From Terriglobales bacterium (GTDB lineage Bacteria; Acidobacteriota; Terriglobia; Terriglobales; Acidobacteriaceae): a stretch of DNA of 64,000 nucleotides. The DNA lies in contig DASRFG010000023.1 of the NCBI GenBank assembly GCA_035651655.1, forward strand, positions 1 to 64,000, in the 5' to 3' direction. This document shows positions 45,838 through 55,649 of this stretch, in pieces. The stretch's first letter is position 1. Each line of letters starts with the position of its first letter. Both the position numbers and the translations under genes were made by a program. The notes beneath the pieces were generated by a model. That model was not told where the DNA came from. It worked only from the letters and a program-made list of their open reading frames with translations, and searched no databases.

Positions 45838-48800
45838 TCAAAATCGGAAGTGCAATCCGAACTGCATTTGGCGCATGTCAGTGGCCGCTCCGGTGATTTG
45901 TCCCGCTCCCGAAACGTCCACGGTTGAACCTGGCAGTGCCAGATTAGTGTGATTGGGTGCGTTGAAATTCTCCCACCGAAATTCCAAGCTCTTGTTCTCT
46001 GTGATCATGAAATTCTTGGAAAGCGACAGGTTAAAGACGTACTGCGCTGGCCCACGCAAAGACCCCTTGGACGCCGTGCCGTTGCGGAAAGGCTGCTGCG
46101 GCGATGTGTAAGCGCTGGGGTTAAACCACAAGTTGCGGTTGGGGTTGGAGACATGGGGATCGGCAATAATGTCTGGCCGCACGCTGTTGAAATCCGTATT
46201 GAGCAGCGGAGCATTGGAGACATAGGGGGTAAATGCGGCGCCCGACAGCAGCGTAGTCACTCCACTAAAACGCCAGCCACCCACCAAGGCATCCGCAACC
46301 TTGTTCGTCTTCGATCCCCAGCGGCGGCCCTTGCCGAAGGGCAGGTCCCAAGTGTGAAGCAGGGTCAAGGCGTGGGTGTGATCAAAGCTGGCGGGACCGT
46401 GATCGCCCCGAATGTTGTAGTTGTCTGAGAAGTTGTAGCCACCTTCAGAGTTGGTCATGGCTTTCGACCAGGTATAGGTCAGGAGGAAATCCAATCCATG
46501 GGAGGTGCGTTGCTGCAATTTTGCCTGCAGGCCGTTGTAGCTTGAGTTATCGCAGTTGCAAACATCGTAAACGCCCTGCGAAAGACCGAACTTATTAAAC
46601 GGACGGCGTGGGCCGAAGTCACCTGGGCCGGGGACGGCCTGATTCGTATTCCTATTAGCGAAGAGATGCCGGCCAACGTTGCCCACATAGGCGACTTCGG
46701 CCGTCAGATTGGAACGAATCTCATGTTGCACGGATAGGTTCCAGAAATCAGACAGGGGAATGCGATAAGTGTCCAAGGGAAAGAAATAGAAATAGACGCC
46801 AACACCGTCAGGCAGGGGATAGCGCCCGTTTGAGCCAATAGGAACAGGCGGAGGGAGTGGCGGACCTGTGGCAAGAAAATTCGGCACCACCGGCGAATAA
46901 TTATTTGGTGCGCTCAAAAACTGACCGAATTGCACTGGGGGATCCACCTCCGGGTTCTGGCCGAACACAGCTCCTACTCCAGCCGCGTTAAAGCTGCGAC
47001 CGTATCCCGCACGCACGACTGTCGTTGTGCGTAGTTGATAGGCCAGGCCCAGCCGTGGCGCAAATCCCAAGTTGTACGGCTTAATGCCGAAGTTCGAAGG
47101 GACGGAGCCAACCCCGGCGACAAGCACTTCTCCCGTGGTGGGATCAAAGCTGCCTCCGCTACCAGGCTTGGCGCCGGTTTGGGGCAGGTAGTTTTCATAA
47201 CGCAACCCGTAGTTAACCGTCAGCTTCGAGGTGGCGCGCCATGAGTCTTGCCCGAAGAAATAGAGCCGGGTTTGGCGAATGCTGGGGTAAAAGCCCGGAC
47301 CGGTGAAGTTACGCGCGATGAAGCTGGGGTCGCCGAGCAGGTAGGTTGCAAGCCCAAGACCGGTGGTGGCGTTGCCAGCTGCAGCGGTGTCCACATCCGC
47401 GCTGCCAGTGACGCTGTCAGCAAAGGTCAATTCGCCCGATCGGTGATTGCCGCTGTCAATGCGGGTAGTTTGGGCGCGGCGTACGTCTGCACCCCACTTA
47501 ATGGTGTGGTTGCCGCTCTGCTTCGTCCAGTTATCTACCCACTGAAAGTGGTTCTCGGTTTCATTCAGCGGGCAGTTGCATTGATTGACGTTAAGCCCGT
47601 AGCCGAAATTAAACCCGCCATCTCCATTTACATAAAAGGCCGGCATACTGCTGGTTTCCGGTGTACCACGATTTAGGCCGATGAGACCGGCGTCGGATGC
47701 GGGAAAAGTACCGAAGCCACCAGGCCGCACACGAACCCGGTAACGGTAAGCGCCGAAACGGAAATCGGTGATGAGTGTGGGGTTCAAGGCGTAGGTTGCA
47801 CCCAAAGCCAGGCTCTGATTTCGCGCCAGCGAACTGCCAGCAAAATGGAAGGCGGAAGGACCGCCAGCCTCATCGCCGTAAGCGCCGGGGGAGTTCTTAT
47901 CGAAGTTGGCCAGACTGTAACGGCCAAAGAAGTGCATTTTTTCAGAAAAGTTGTAGTCAATCCGGCCATCGTACTGGTCGGAATTAAACTTCTCTGAAAA
48001 GCCTGCGGCGAAATTGTTTGCCACATCGCCTGGAGCGCCGAAATTCGGCATGGGTAGGAAATTGAGTAGCTTCATCATGGAAGCACTCGGTGTCGGTAGG
48101 ACATTGAGACGCCCGCCGCTGGAGAAAGCTTTGCGCCCGGTACCGTCGAAAATTCCGGTGGTGGGATCAAAATTGCCGCTTCTCGGATCGAACACCATTC
48201 CTGCCCGCGCCGCCACCGTGGCGCCTTCGGTGGTGGTCACATTCACAGGATTGGAGCAGGGGCTAGCTGAGGTCGTTCCGTTAGCGCAAATGTAGTTCCC
48301 CAATAGCGCACTCAGATCGCCAGTGCGCTCCGCAGCTGTGGGCACAGTTGTGATAAGGGCTCCGCCCGTCCTGCGCCGGGTTCCCTGATAGTCGAAGAAA
48401 CCGAAAAGCTTGTCCTTACGCAGCGGGCCGCCTACTGAACCTCCGAACTGGTTCCAGCGCAGCGGCGGCTTAAGATGGCTGAAGGGATCTGCCGCATTGA
48501 ACACGTCGTTGCGGAGATATTCAAAAAGCGAACCGTGAAGCTGATTGGTCCCCGACTTGGTGGTCCCTTGAAGTAGCGCTCCGGAAACGTTTCCGAACTC
48601 TGCGTCGTAATTGCTGGAGGTTACTTTGAATTCCTGCAGCGAGTCGGGATTGGGATTCACGACCGCAATGCCTAAAACATTGCTGTGGTTTTCGGTCCCG
48701 TCAAGTTCGAATCCATTGGAATAGAAGTATTGGCCGTTGACGTTGACTTGCAGCCCGCCTTGAGGATTCTCGCTTGAGGCATGTTGAAAGCCGTTCAATT

Positions 48801-49296
48801 GCGATCCAGGCAAGGCCAGCAGTAGCGTCGTGATGTTGCGATTAAAGATGGGAAGACGCTCCACTTCAGCCGCGGACAAGGTGGTGCTTACGTCCGCACG
48901 GTCAGTCTTGAGCAGCGGGCTCTCGGCGGTAACAGTCACACTGCTCTCTGCCTTACCGACGCTGACCTGAGCGTCCACACGGGTGGTTGCGTCCACCTGC
49001 ACCTCGGCAGCGGCCGAGGACTCCGTAAACCCGCTCGCCTTCACCTTTACTTGGTAGTGCCCGGCCAGCAGGTGAGTTTGCGTGTAATTGCCCACCGAGT
49101 TCGTTGTGGTGTTGTAGGAGACGCCGCGGTCCGTGTCGGTAATCACCACTTGGGCGTTGGGAACGGCAGCGCCGCTAGGATCCGTCACAGTGCCGGTAAT
49201 ATTGCCAAACACCGCCTGGGCAAATGCACCGCGAGTAAGCGGCAAGCTGAGCAGCAAGGAAATTACAAGCACTCCCACAACCGTATTCCGGTGCAT
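45838..49296 (-). CDS. Oar-like TonB-dependent outer-membrane receptor
   Basis: A 1,152-residue outer-membrane protein. The signal peptide (VVGVLVISLLLSLPLTRGAFA) is followed by a carboxypeptidase-regulatory-like domain (GNITGTVTDPSGAAVPNAQV), a plug domain (about 120-260, with VERLPIFNRNITTLLLALPG and TKSGTNQLHGSLFEYLRN) and a long TonB-type barrel ending in FGLHFRF, a C-terminal aromatic suitable for BAM assembly. Oar-type receptors are greatly expanded in Acidobacteriota and probably import large glycans or peptides with TonB energy. GGAGG lies seven bases before the ATG at 49296. A TPR gene lies 81 bases upstream, and a deacetylase follows. Confidence 0.92.
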   Translation of the reverse strand: MHRNTVVGVLVISLLLSLPLTRGAFAQAVFGNITGTVTDPSGAAVPNAQVVITDTDRGVSYNTTTNSVGNYTQTHLLAGHYQVKVKASGFTESSAAAEVQVDATTRVDAQVSVGKAESSVTVTAESPLLKTDRADVSTTLSAAEVERLPIFNRNITTLLLALPGSQLNGFQHASSENPQGGLQVNVNGQYFYSNGFELDGTENHSNVLGIAVVNPNPDSLQEFKVTSSNYDAEFGNVSGALLQGTTKSGTNQLHGSLFEYLRNDVFNAADPFSHLKPPLRWNQFGGSVGGPLRKDKLFGFFDYQGTRRRTGGALITTVPTAAERTGDLSALLGNYICANGTTSASPCSNPVNVTTTEGATVAARAGMVFDPRSGNFDPTTGIFDGTGRKAFSSGGRLNVLPTPSASMMKLLNFLPMPNFGAPGDVANNFAAGFSEKFNSDQYDGRIDYNFSEKMHFFGRYSLANFDKNSPGAYGDEAGGPSAFHFAGSSLARNQSLALGATYALNPTLITDFRFGAYRYRVRVRPGGFGTFPASDAGLIGLNRGTPETSSMPAFYVNGDGGFNFGYGLNVNQCNCPLNETENHFQWVDNWTKQSGNHTIKWGADVRRAQTTRIDSGNHRSGELTFADSVTGSADVDTAAAGNATTGLGLATYLLGDPSFIARNFTGPGFYPSIRQTRLYFFGQDSWRATSKLTVNYGLRYENYLPQTGAKPGSGGSFDPTTGEVLVAGVGSVPSNFGIKPYNLGFAPRLGLAYQLRTTTVVRAGYGRSFNAAGVGAVFGQNPEVDPPVQFGQFLSAPNNYSPVVPNFLATGPPLPPPVPIGSNGRYPLPDGVGVYFYFFPLDTYRIPLSDFWNLSVQHEIRSNLTAEVAYVGNVGRHLFANRNTNQAVPGPGDFGPRRPFNKFGLSQGVYDVCNCDNSSYNGLQAKLQQRTSHGLDFLLTYTWSKAMTNSEGGYNFSDNYNIRGDHGPASFDHTHALTLLHTWDLPFGKGRRWGSKTNKVADALVGGWRFSGVTTLLSGAAFTPYVSNAPLLNTDFNSVRPDIIADPHVSNPNRNLWFNPSAYTSPQQPFRNGTASKGSLRGPAQYVFNLSLSKNFMITENKSLEFRWENFNAPNHTNLALPGSTVDVSGAGQITGAATDMRQMQFGLHFRF

Positions 49297-49377
49297 GATG
49301 AAACCTCCGCTTGTGACCATCACTTGCAAATGTCCTACCCGTACGTGTCGTTCTGAAAAGTGCTATGCCCCGGGAAG

Positions 49378-50709
49378 CTATGGCGTCCGGTTCTCGGGGT
49401 CAATCGTTTGCTGAGTCACATCCGCGGCCACGGACGCGCCGGAGAGCTGCGGCGCTCTAGGGGAACCGGCAGAATGGAGCTTCTGAAACAGCGCCATTTC
49501 TCTTTGCTGGGCTGCGGTATCACCCAGCGCCCTGTACGCTGCGGCCAACCGGAAGTGCGCAACTTCGTTTTCCGGTTCGCTGCGAACGGCCTCCAGCAGT
49601 TGTGCAAGCGCTTCCCGCGGTCTTCCTTGGATCATGAGGACGCTAGCCAGACCCATGCGCGCCTGAGAGAAATCGGAATGGTGTTGGACGGCGCGTGAGA
49701 AGTGCTCGATGGCACTCCCAAATTTGCCGCGCTGGCGATAGATCTCGCCGATCTCGTAATCGGCATCGGCATTCTCCGGGGTAACGGCAAGCTCCTGTTC
49801 AAATTCCTTCAGTGCGCCGTCAACCGCATCTGCTTCCTTAGAACTGCGGAGGATCGCCCGCCCCAAGCGGAAGTGAATACCTGGCATGCGGGGATCTATT
49901 TCAAGGATCTTCTTGTACTCCGCGATCGCCAGATCGTAGTGCTGCAGGCTCTCATGAACTTCGGCGGTTGCGTAGTAAGACCAAACCGAATCGGGGGCCC
50001 GCTGCATAAGCTGAGACATGAGCTCGTAGGCTCGATCCGCATGCAGACGCGAGGACTGAAATAGGATTTCGGGGTCGCTGGGATAGCGCTTGAGCAGTTC
50101 ATCGGCCACGCCCATCGCCTTGTCATTTTGCTGCAACCCAGAATAGGCACGCTGCAGGTCGAGCCCGATGAGTTTCCCTAGTTGATCGTCCGGCGGATGG
50201 AGAAAGGCCGATCTAAGGATAGGTATTGCCTCGCGATGCCGTCCCAGCTCGGCATAGCAGAGGCCTAACATCGTCTGGGCCCTGGTCATCCTGGGATTCA
50301 GGCGGAGTGCGCGTTCGAAAACATTGGCCGCATCCAGCACACGGCTTTGGGAGTAATAAGCTACCCCTAAATTGGCGAAAACCTCGGGAGTGTCGGGAGC
50401 CAGCTCCGCGAGTCTTTGCAATAGCTTGGAGGCGCCTGCCCAATCCTTGGCTGACATGGCCTCCTGGGCCTGCGTCGAAATGGCCTCGAGTTCCGCCTGG
50501 TTTGATTGCACCCGATCGGGGTTTCGATTCCGGTTGTGCGCTGACTGCCCCAATGCGGCCTGACAGAGCAGAATCAAAAATACTGTCCCCCAGACGCACC
50601 GGCTGGGGCGATTATGAGGCTTTATCTCCGTGTCCAACTGGGGTAGTTGGACCTGAAAACATTGCAACAAGGTCATGAAGGGGGAGCCGTGTAAGGTGGG
50701 CATTTTCAT
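49378..50709 (-). CDS. Exported TPR protein
   Basis: A 443-residue protein with a signal sequence near residues 38-55 (CVWGTVFLILLCQAALGQ) preceded by an unusually long N-terminus; the start is therefore uncertain, with ATG 50709 and 50676 both possible and neither preceded by a clear ribosome site. About nine TPR units fill the rest (for example VFANLGVAYYSQSRVLDAAN and AIEHFSRAVQHHSDFSQARM). It probably binds other envelope proteins. It lies 81 bases upstream of the Oar receptor on the same strand, a frequent pairing in Acidobacteriota, which suggests joint function. Confidence 0.82.
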   Translation of the reverse strand: MKMPTLHGSPFMTLLQCFQVQLPQLDTEIKPHNRPSRCVWGTVFLILLCQAALGQSAHNRNRNPDRVQSNQAELEAISTQAQEAMSAKDWAGASKLLQRLAELAPDTPEVFANLGVAYYSQSRVLDAANVFERALRLNPRMTRAQTMLGLCYAELGRHREAIPILRSAFLHPPDDQLGKLIGLDLQRAYSGLQQNDKAMGVADELLKRYPSDPEILFQSSRLHADRAYELMSQLMQRAPDSVWSYYATAEVHESLQHYDLAIAEYKKILEIDPRMPGIHFRLGRAILRSSKEADAVDGALKEFEQELAVTPENADADYEIGEIYRQRGKFGSAIEHFSRAVQHHSDFSQARMGLASVLMIQGRPREALAQLLEAVRSEPENEVAHFRLAAAYRALGDTAAQQREMALFQKLHSAGSPRAPQLSGASVAADVTQQTIDPENRTP

Positions 50710-51010
50710 GCCCAGCAGGAACGGGAGTCAAGGAATTTCTTAAATCGATTCAAGCACGGTCCTTGGCCCGCCGCCACCCGTGGGGGAAACGGTTCTGAGT
50801 CAAAGAGAGTTTCTGCTTTGCTGCAACACATTTCACCTGAGTCCGGTACAAATTTCGGCTCGTAGGTGTAACTCACAGTCTCCGCAAGTATTTACCGCCG
50901 ATCCCCGGAAAGGATTGTTGGTTCTTCAATTGCCATCATGAGGCTGCCCTCCCCAGGGTGCCAGACTTCTCGCTCGCAAGTTACGAGTGAAAAGAGCAGG
51001 GGTCATAACA
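50710..51010. other. Gene-free divergent spacer
   Basis: About 300 bases between the TPR gene and the TonB-like gene. It should hold two promoters, but I could not identify a convincing hexamer pair, hairpin or RNA. Confidence 0.35.
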
Positions 51011-51463
51011 ATGATTACTCGTCTCCCCCAGGTTGCGCTGATGGCAGTCCTTGCTTCAACCCTGTGCCTGGCCTCGACTGGCCCGGAGGGTTTCCGGACC
51101 TCCCCAATAAGACATCCCCAGCGGGTTGGAAACGAACGCCTCCTGAGCGGTTCGGTGAACATCCTCAATTTCGCGCCTTTAGAAGAGGCGGATGTGGAGA
51201 TGGCGTGTGGGTCGTCGCAGCCGCCCAAAGCTTTGGCGACGCCGCATTCTGTGCTGACCGCGATTCCTGACAACGTGAGCATTACCGTGAACTTCATTAT
51301 CGGAACCGACGGTCAGGTTTACAGCCCGTTTGTTCTGGACGGCGCTGGGGCCTCTCTCGACCGCAAAGTGGTAGAGACGGTTCGCCGGTGGCGTTATGTA
51401 CCAGCCCTCTGCAATGGCGCCCCGACCGAAGCCGAAGTCAAAGTGAGGCTTTCGAGTCGTTAA
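51011..51463 (+). CDS. Small exported protein with TonB C-terminal-like domain
   Basis: A 150-residue protein with a signal peptide (MITRLPQVALMAVLASTLCLA) and, from about residue 85, a TonB_C-like fold: VSITVNFIIGTDGQVYSPFV, then GASLDRKVVETVRRWRYVPA and TEAEVKVRLSSR. The usual inner-membrane anchor and Pro-rich spacer of TonB are absent, so it cannot transmit energy in the usual way. It may bind the receptor plug or another periplasmic partner. AGGGG precedes the ATG by about 10 bases. It lies near, but divergent from, the TPR-Oar genes. Confidence 0.72.
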   Translation: MITRLPQVALMAVLASTLCLASTGPEGFRTSPIRHPQRVGNERLLSGSVNILNFAPLEEADVEMACGSSQPPKALATPHSVLTAIPDNVSITVNFIIGTDGQVYSPFVLDGAGASLDRKVVETVRRWRYVPALCNGAPTEAEVKVRLSSR

Positions 51464-51677
51464 GAAAGCGGCGGCTCTCCCCCTTAATTCAACGCGAAAA
51501 TGGGCCGTCCGCGGCGTGCAATCGGCCCATATTCGCGCCACCCGAAAGTAACGCGCTGCCAGCGCGTTCCGCGCCTGCGAATGTCATCCTAGGACTTTAT
51601 AATTTAGGGAATTTTGGCGCGGGAACTAGGGATTGCGAACGCATCTAATCTGCGCAAGTCCCCGGGAGCGAAACGTG

Positions 51678-53450
51678 ATGCATCAGGCGCGCAAATGCCT
51701 GCTCGCGGTGATCTCGATTTTGCCCATCATCGGCTGTGGCGGTGGCTCGGGTTCGACCCCATCGACCATCACCGTGACGGTATCTCCCTCTTCCGCAACC
51801 CTAGTTCCGGGCGCTCAGCAACACTTTTCGGCGGCGGTGAGCGGCGCCACCAACCAAGCTGTCACATGGCAAGTGGATGGCGGCACCGGCGGTAACGCGA
51901 CGCTGGGGACCATCACTTCGGCGGGGCAATATACCGCTCCCGCCAGCGTGCCAAAGCCGCCACTGGTCACAGTTTCCGCCGTTGCTCAGGCGGGAGGAAT
52001 GGGCTCAGCCGCGGTCACCATTTCACCTCCTCAAGGCGCCGCCAATCAGACACCCCAGACGCCCCCTATTGAACTAGGGACCTCGGGCGGAAATTTGAAC
52101 GACTCGACCACGAGCGGGACGACAACCACGTGTTGTTCAGGGACTTTGGGCGTACTCGTGATCCGTGCAGGGACGCAATATATCCTGAGCAACAACCACG
52201 TTCTAGCGAGATCCAACCAGGCCACGCTGGGCGAACTGATCGGCCAACCGGGATTGGTGGACACGGAGCCAAATCATTGCGACCCCACGCGGGCGACTCC
52301 GGTGGCGACCCTGAGCCAGTTCGTGCAACTTCCGTCAGGGGGGACGGACAGCGCGCCTGTGCCGGGTACTGTGGATGCGGCGCTGGCGGCGGTGACTCCA
52401 AGTATGGTGGATCCGTCAGGCCGGATTCTCGGGTTTGGCCCTTCGCCAGATACCTGCCTGCAATCGCCTTCGAATTCAGCATGTGCAGCAGCCCCAGCGC
52501 TGGCTCCCGCTCTTCCTGCGCTCGCCATGAAGGTAGCCAAGGCAGGTCGCAGTACGGGACTAACCTGCTCTACCATTGACGCTATTAACGCGCGAGTAAA
52601 AGTGGCGTACCAAAGTAAATGCAGCAAGACTGCCCCCAACTTTACCGTGGTGGAATTCGACAACCAGGTGAGCGTCAGCGGACAACAATTCAGTCAGGGT
52701 GGAGATTCGGGTTCATTAATGGTAAATGCCCAGACTGCCCAGCCGATTGCACTGCTGTTCGCGGGCAGTGACGGCGCACCCTTTGAAACGATTGGGAATC
52801 CGATCGCGCAAGTGCTCAATCACTTGGCAGATCCGAACACCGGAGCGGTGCCTGTAATTGTTGGCGGAGGCCAGCACTCAATTGCCTGTCCTGCGGGTTC
52901 CGTGGGCGCAATTGCAGCGAATGTAACGACGGCCGTACCAGAGGCTGAGAAAGCCCGAGCGGCCAATGTCTCGATGCGCAACGCTACCCGCCTGATGCGC
53001 AATCTGGCAGTGTCCGGAGTGGCTGTGGGAACCAGTGAAGACAGTCCCGGCGAGGCCGCGATTCTGGTGACAATCAACAGCGCCAGATTGGAGGGCAAAC
53101 TAGCGCGCGACGTAGTACCTGCGACAATTGACGGTGTGCGCACAAGAATTGTCCCAGGAACTAGCTCGGCGTTGGCGGAAGCCGAGATCAGACGTGGGAG
53201 TGCAGTAAAAGCGCGGGTGGCTCGCGGATTAATGAGAAATCCGGCCGTGTTTGCGGTCGGAGTGGGAGCGAGTAACGATAGCCCTGGTGAAGCCGCGCTG
53301 GTAGTCGTAGTGGATAAAAATACGACCTACACGCCGCCTGCCGTGATTGAGGGCGTACGCACCAAAGTGGTCCGCGGCGGTCGTTTTGTGGCTTCCGGAT
53401 GGAACGAGTCTGCACAACCGCAGAGCTGCTCATTGAAGCGTCACAATTAA
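51678..53450 (+). CDS. Lipoprotein with Ig-like domain, Nal1-like serine protease and duplicated C-terminal module
   Basis: A 590-residue protein. Lipobox IIGC (Cys 20) follows a short signal; GGGAG lies nine bases before the ATG at 51678. Residues about 30-115 form a bacterial Ig-like fold (ITVTVSPSSATLVPGAQQHF). The protease region shows His in ILSNNHVLARS, Asp in GTVDAALAAV and Ser in QGGDSGSLMV, a trypsin-like triad as in plant NAL1 and its bacterial relatives. The last 150 residues contain two copies of one module: LMRNLAVSGVAVGTSEDSPG with IDGVRTRIV, and LMRNPAVFAVGVGASNDSPG with IEGVRTKVV. The substrate and the role of the repeats are unknown. Confidence 0.78.
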   Translation: MHQARKCLLAVISILPIIGCGGGSGSTPSTITVTVSPSSATLVPGAQQHFSAAVSGATNQAVTWQVDGGTGGNATLGTITSAGQYTAPASVPKPPLVTVSAVAQAGGMGSAAVTISPPQGAANQTPQTPPIELGTSGGNLNDSTTSGTTTTCCSGTLGVLVIRAGTQYILSNNHVLARSNQATLGELIGQPGLVDTEPNHCDPTRATPVATLSQFVQLPSGGTDSAPVPGTVDAALAAVTPSMVDPSGRILGFGPSPDTCLQSPSNSACAAAPALAPALPALAMKVAKAGRSTGLTCSTIDAINARVKVAYQSKCSKTAPNFTVVEFDNQVSVSGQQFSQGGDSGSLMVNAQTAQPIALLFAGSDGAPFETIGNPIAQVLNHLADPNTGAVPVIVGGGQHSIACPAGSVGAIAANVTTAVPEAEKARAANVSMRNATRLMRNLAVSGVAVGTSEDSPGEAAILVTINSARLEGKLARDVVPATIDGVRTRIVPGTSSALAEAEIRRGSAVKARVARGLMRNPAVFAVGVGASNDSPGEAALVVVVDKNTTYTPPAVIEGVRTKVVRGGRFVASGWNESAQPQSCSLKRHN

Positions 53451-53583
53451 CACACTGTAAACATGAAGTCTGGCTGCGCTTCATTGACACTTGCCAAGCC
53501 GGACGTTACCCTTCGCCTTCGGCAATTCACACAAATACCAGACAAGCTAGCAACCAGAATTGGCAAACTTGCTGATGGCGTGA

Positions 53584-54594
53584 GTGCCTGACAAGATCGA
53601 AATGGTTCGCTTCGGCATCGTCGGATTTGGACTACACGCCACTAAACGGCTAATGCCGGGCTTCGCCAAAGCCAAGAACTCGCGGGTAAGCGCGCTGAGC
53701 CGGCGAAATCTGGAGGAGGCACGCGCCTCAGCCCAGCAGTTCAATATTCCGCTCGCGTTCGATTCAGTTGAGCAATTGTCCCAATCGCCCGAAGTGGACG
53801 CCGTACTGGTCACCACACCGAATGCCGTGCACCTTCACGACGTGCTGGTGGCGCTCTCCCACGGCAAGCCGGTGCTGGTGGAAAAACCCATGGGCGTAAA
53901 TGCTAAGGAATGCCGGCAGATGGTGGAAGCGGCACATAAAAAGAACCTACTGCTGGGTGTAGCGCAAGTGTTTCGTTTCGAGGAGAGCGTCCGACGCTTG
54001 CGGGAGCGTGTGGCTGCCGGAGAAATAGGCAAGCCGATCTTTGCGCGTTCCGAGTTTTCCTTCAATGGCCGGGGGCATGCGCGCAAATGGATGAACGACC
54101 TCTCCATTTCTGGAGGCGGGCCGATTGCAGATATTGGAGTGCACTGCATTGATGCGCTGCGCTACATCTTGAATGACGAGATCGTGCGCGTCAGCGCCAG
54201 TACGACGGCAGACAGCGAATCCAAGCAGGTGGAGGCGACGGCGCTGCTGGGACTCGAGTTCAAGCGCGGAACGTTGGGATCGGTGGCAGTTTCCACGCGA
54301 GCCGAATATCGGACGCCTCTGGAACTTGTAGGTGAAACCGGCGTGCTGCGGGTGGATGATGCGCTCAACGTGGAGCGGCCGGTGCTCATCCAACTGAGAC
54401 GCGGATGGGATGTGGTGGACAGCGAGGAAGTCTCAAATCAATTGGCTTACGCGCGTCAAGTGGACGCATTCGCGGACGCGGTGGAAGGCAAAGCGTCGTT
54501 TCCGGTGCCCGGAGAAGAAGGATGGAGAAATCAGTTGGTGCTCGATGCCGCCTATCGCAGCGCCCGCACCGGAAAATCAGAAGAAGTTAAGTGA
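53584..54594 (+). CDS. Gfo/Idh/MocA family oxidoreductase
   Basis: A 336-residue NAD(P)-dependent dehydrogenase. The Rossmann motif FGIVGFGLHATKRLMPG is at residues 9-25, and the catalytic EKP motif (VLVEKPMGVNAKECRQ) near residue 97. GGGPIADIGVHCIDALRYI holds the second family motif with its His. Members oxidise or reduce sugars and inositol-like substrates; the substrate here is unknown. The frame begins with GTG 53584; ATG 53602 is an alternative, and neither has a clear ribosome site. No sugar pathway genes are adjacent. Confidence 0.88.
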   Translation: MPDKIEMVRFGIVGFGLHATKRLMPGFAKAKNSRVSALSRRNLEEARASAQQFNIPLAFDSVEQLSQSPEVDAVLVTTPNAVHLHDVLVALSHGKPVLVEKPMGVNAKECRQMVEAAHKKNLLLGVAQVFRFEESVRRLRERVAAGEIGKPIFARSEFSFNGRGHARKWMNDLSISGGGPIADIGVHCIDALRYILNDEIVRVSASTTADSESKQVEATALLGLEFKRGTLGSVAVSTRAEYRTPLELVGETGVLRVDDALNVERPVLIQLRRGWDVVDSEEVSNQLAYARQVDAFADAVEGKASFPVPGEEGWRNQLVLDAAYRSARTGKSEEVK

Positions 54595-54695
54595 ATCGCG
54601 TAAACGCGGAATCGGCTAATCGGGAAATTTGATCTAGGCAATGTTTAGCTGCCCGCTTGGATCTCAGTTGCTCGAACCCAATCCCGATTCTTCGG

Positions 54696-55442
54696 TTACT
54701 TCCGCTGTATGCCTCTAGCCTGAAGGATCGCCCAATGCCACTCTTGGCCGGGAGCAAGCGTAATCCCAAGCGGTTGTTTGAATATGGCCGTGCTCAATGG
54801 CTCAGCTGAACCTTTCAGGTGGTAAAGCAGGGTGGTGTCTGGACGCCTCAAAGCTTGCGAGTCAGGGGCGGGGACATCTCCGGCCGTTGCCGGCAATAGG
54901 CGGGCGGGACCGAAAGTTGCGGCAGCCATACGATTGTCGCGTCTGACAATGGTAAGCCCAACCGTAATTTCCTGAAGTTCCCAGGTAGTTCCGTTGTAAA
55001 CCGAGACCTGCAGGTCATCTCCCGCAATCGCCGCGGGACCGTCCAGCTTCGCCAACTCGGAGTCCGGCAGATCCAGCTGCATGGGAACAGCCAGCACAGC
55101 ATGGTTCTGCGCGGTAAAAGAGAAACTGCAGGTCACTTCCGGACTTTGAGGCTGCTCCGATTGCAACGCTCTCAACATCGCCAGACCGGTAGCCAGATCG
55201 CGGCGCTCGGTCAGTTCGATGAGCTGGCGTAACTCAGAAAAATTTTCATTGGTAATGACCGGCAGCTCTGCCTTCTTGCTGTTGCGTAATTCGCGGGCGA
55301 CATCACCCAACGGGCGCTGCGCCGCACCTTGTGCGTCCTGAGCTTGTGCTGGAACCACGAAACATGGCGCTTCAAGCATGGCGAACACCAGCCAAACCGC
55401 GATGTTTCTTAATTGGCTTTCGAAAATCATTCCTGCTCGCAT
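54696..55442 (-). CDS. Exported hypothetical protein
   Basis: A 248-residue protein with a signal peptide (NIAVWLVFAMLEAPCFVVPA, ending AQAQ). The mature part begins with a helical stretch (GDVARELRNSKKAELPVITN) and then looks beta-rich (VTCSFSFTAQNHAVLAVPMQ, LQVSVYNGTTWELQEITVGL, WHWAILQARG), a fold like secreted FxLYD-type domains. I do not recognise a family with certainty. The start could be ATG 55442 or 55430. It is convergent with the dehydrogenase gene and divergent from the TPR gene. Confidence 0.62.
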   Translation of the reverse strand: MRAGMIFESQLRNIAVWLVFAMLEAPCFVVPAQAQDAQGAAQRPLGDVARELRNSKKAELPVITNENFSELRQLIELTERRDLATGLAMLRALQSEQPQSPEVTCSFSFTAQNHAVLAVPMQLDLPDSELAKLDGPAAIAGDDLQVSVYNGTTWELQEITVGLTIVRRDNRMAAATFGPARLLPATAGDVPAPDSQALRRPDTTLLYHLKGSAEPLSTAIFKQPLGITLAPGQEWHWAILQARGIQRK

Positions 55443-55649
55443 TCTAACTGCGGAGACCCCGCGCAAAACGCAACCCGAACTCAATTGATAACTAAAGAAG
55501 CTATTTTGGAATTCTATCCAGACAGGGAGTTATGTAACGCTTGGACATCCGCACGTTGGTATTAGAACAAGCGGACACCCGGCCTAAGTTACTTGTTTGC
55601 AGCGCCGGATATGCCAGTATTTAGTCAGATCTCACGGACCACTCATCCC

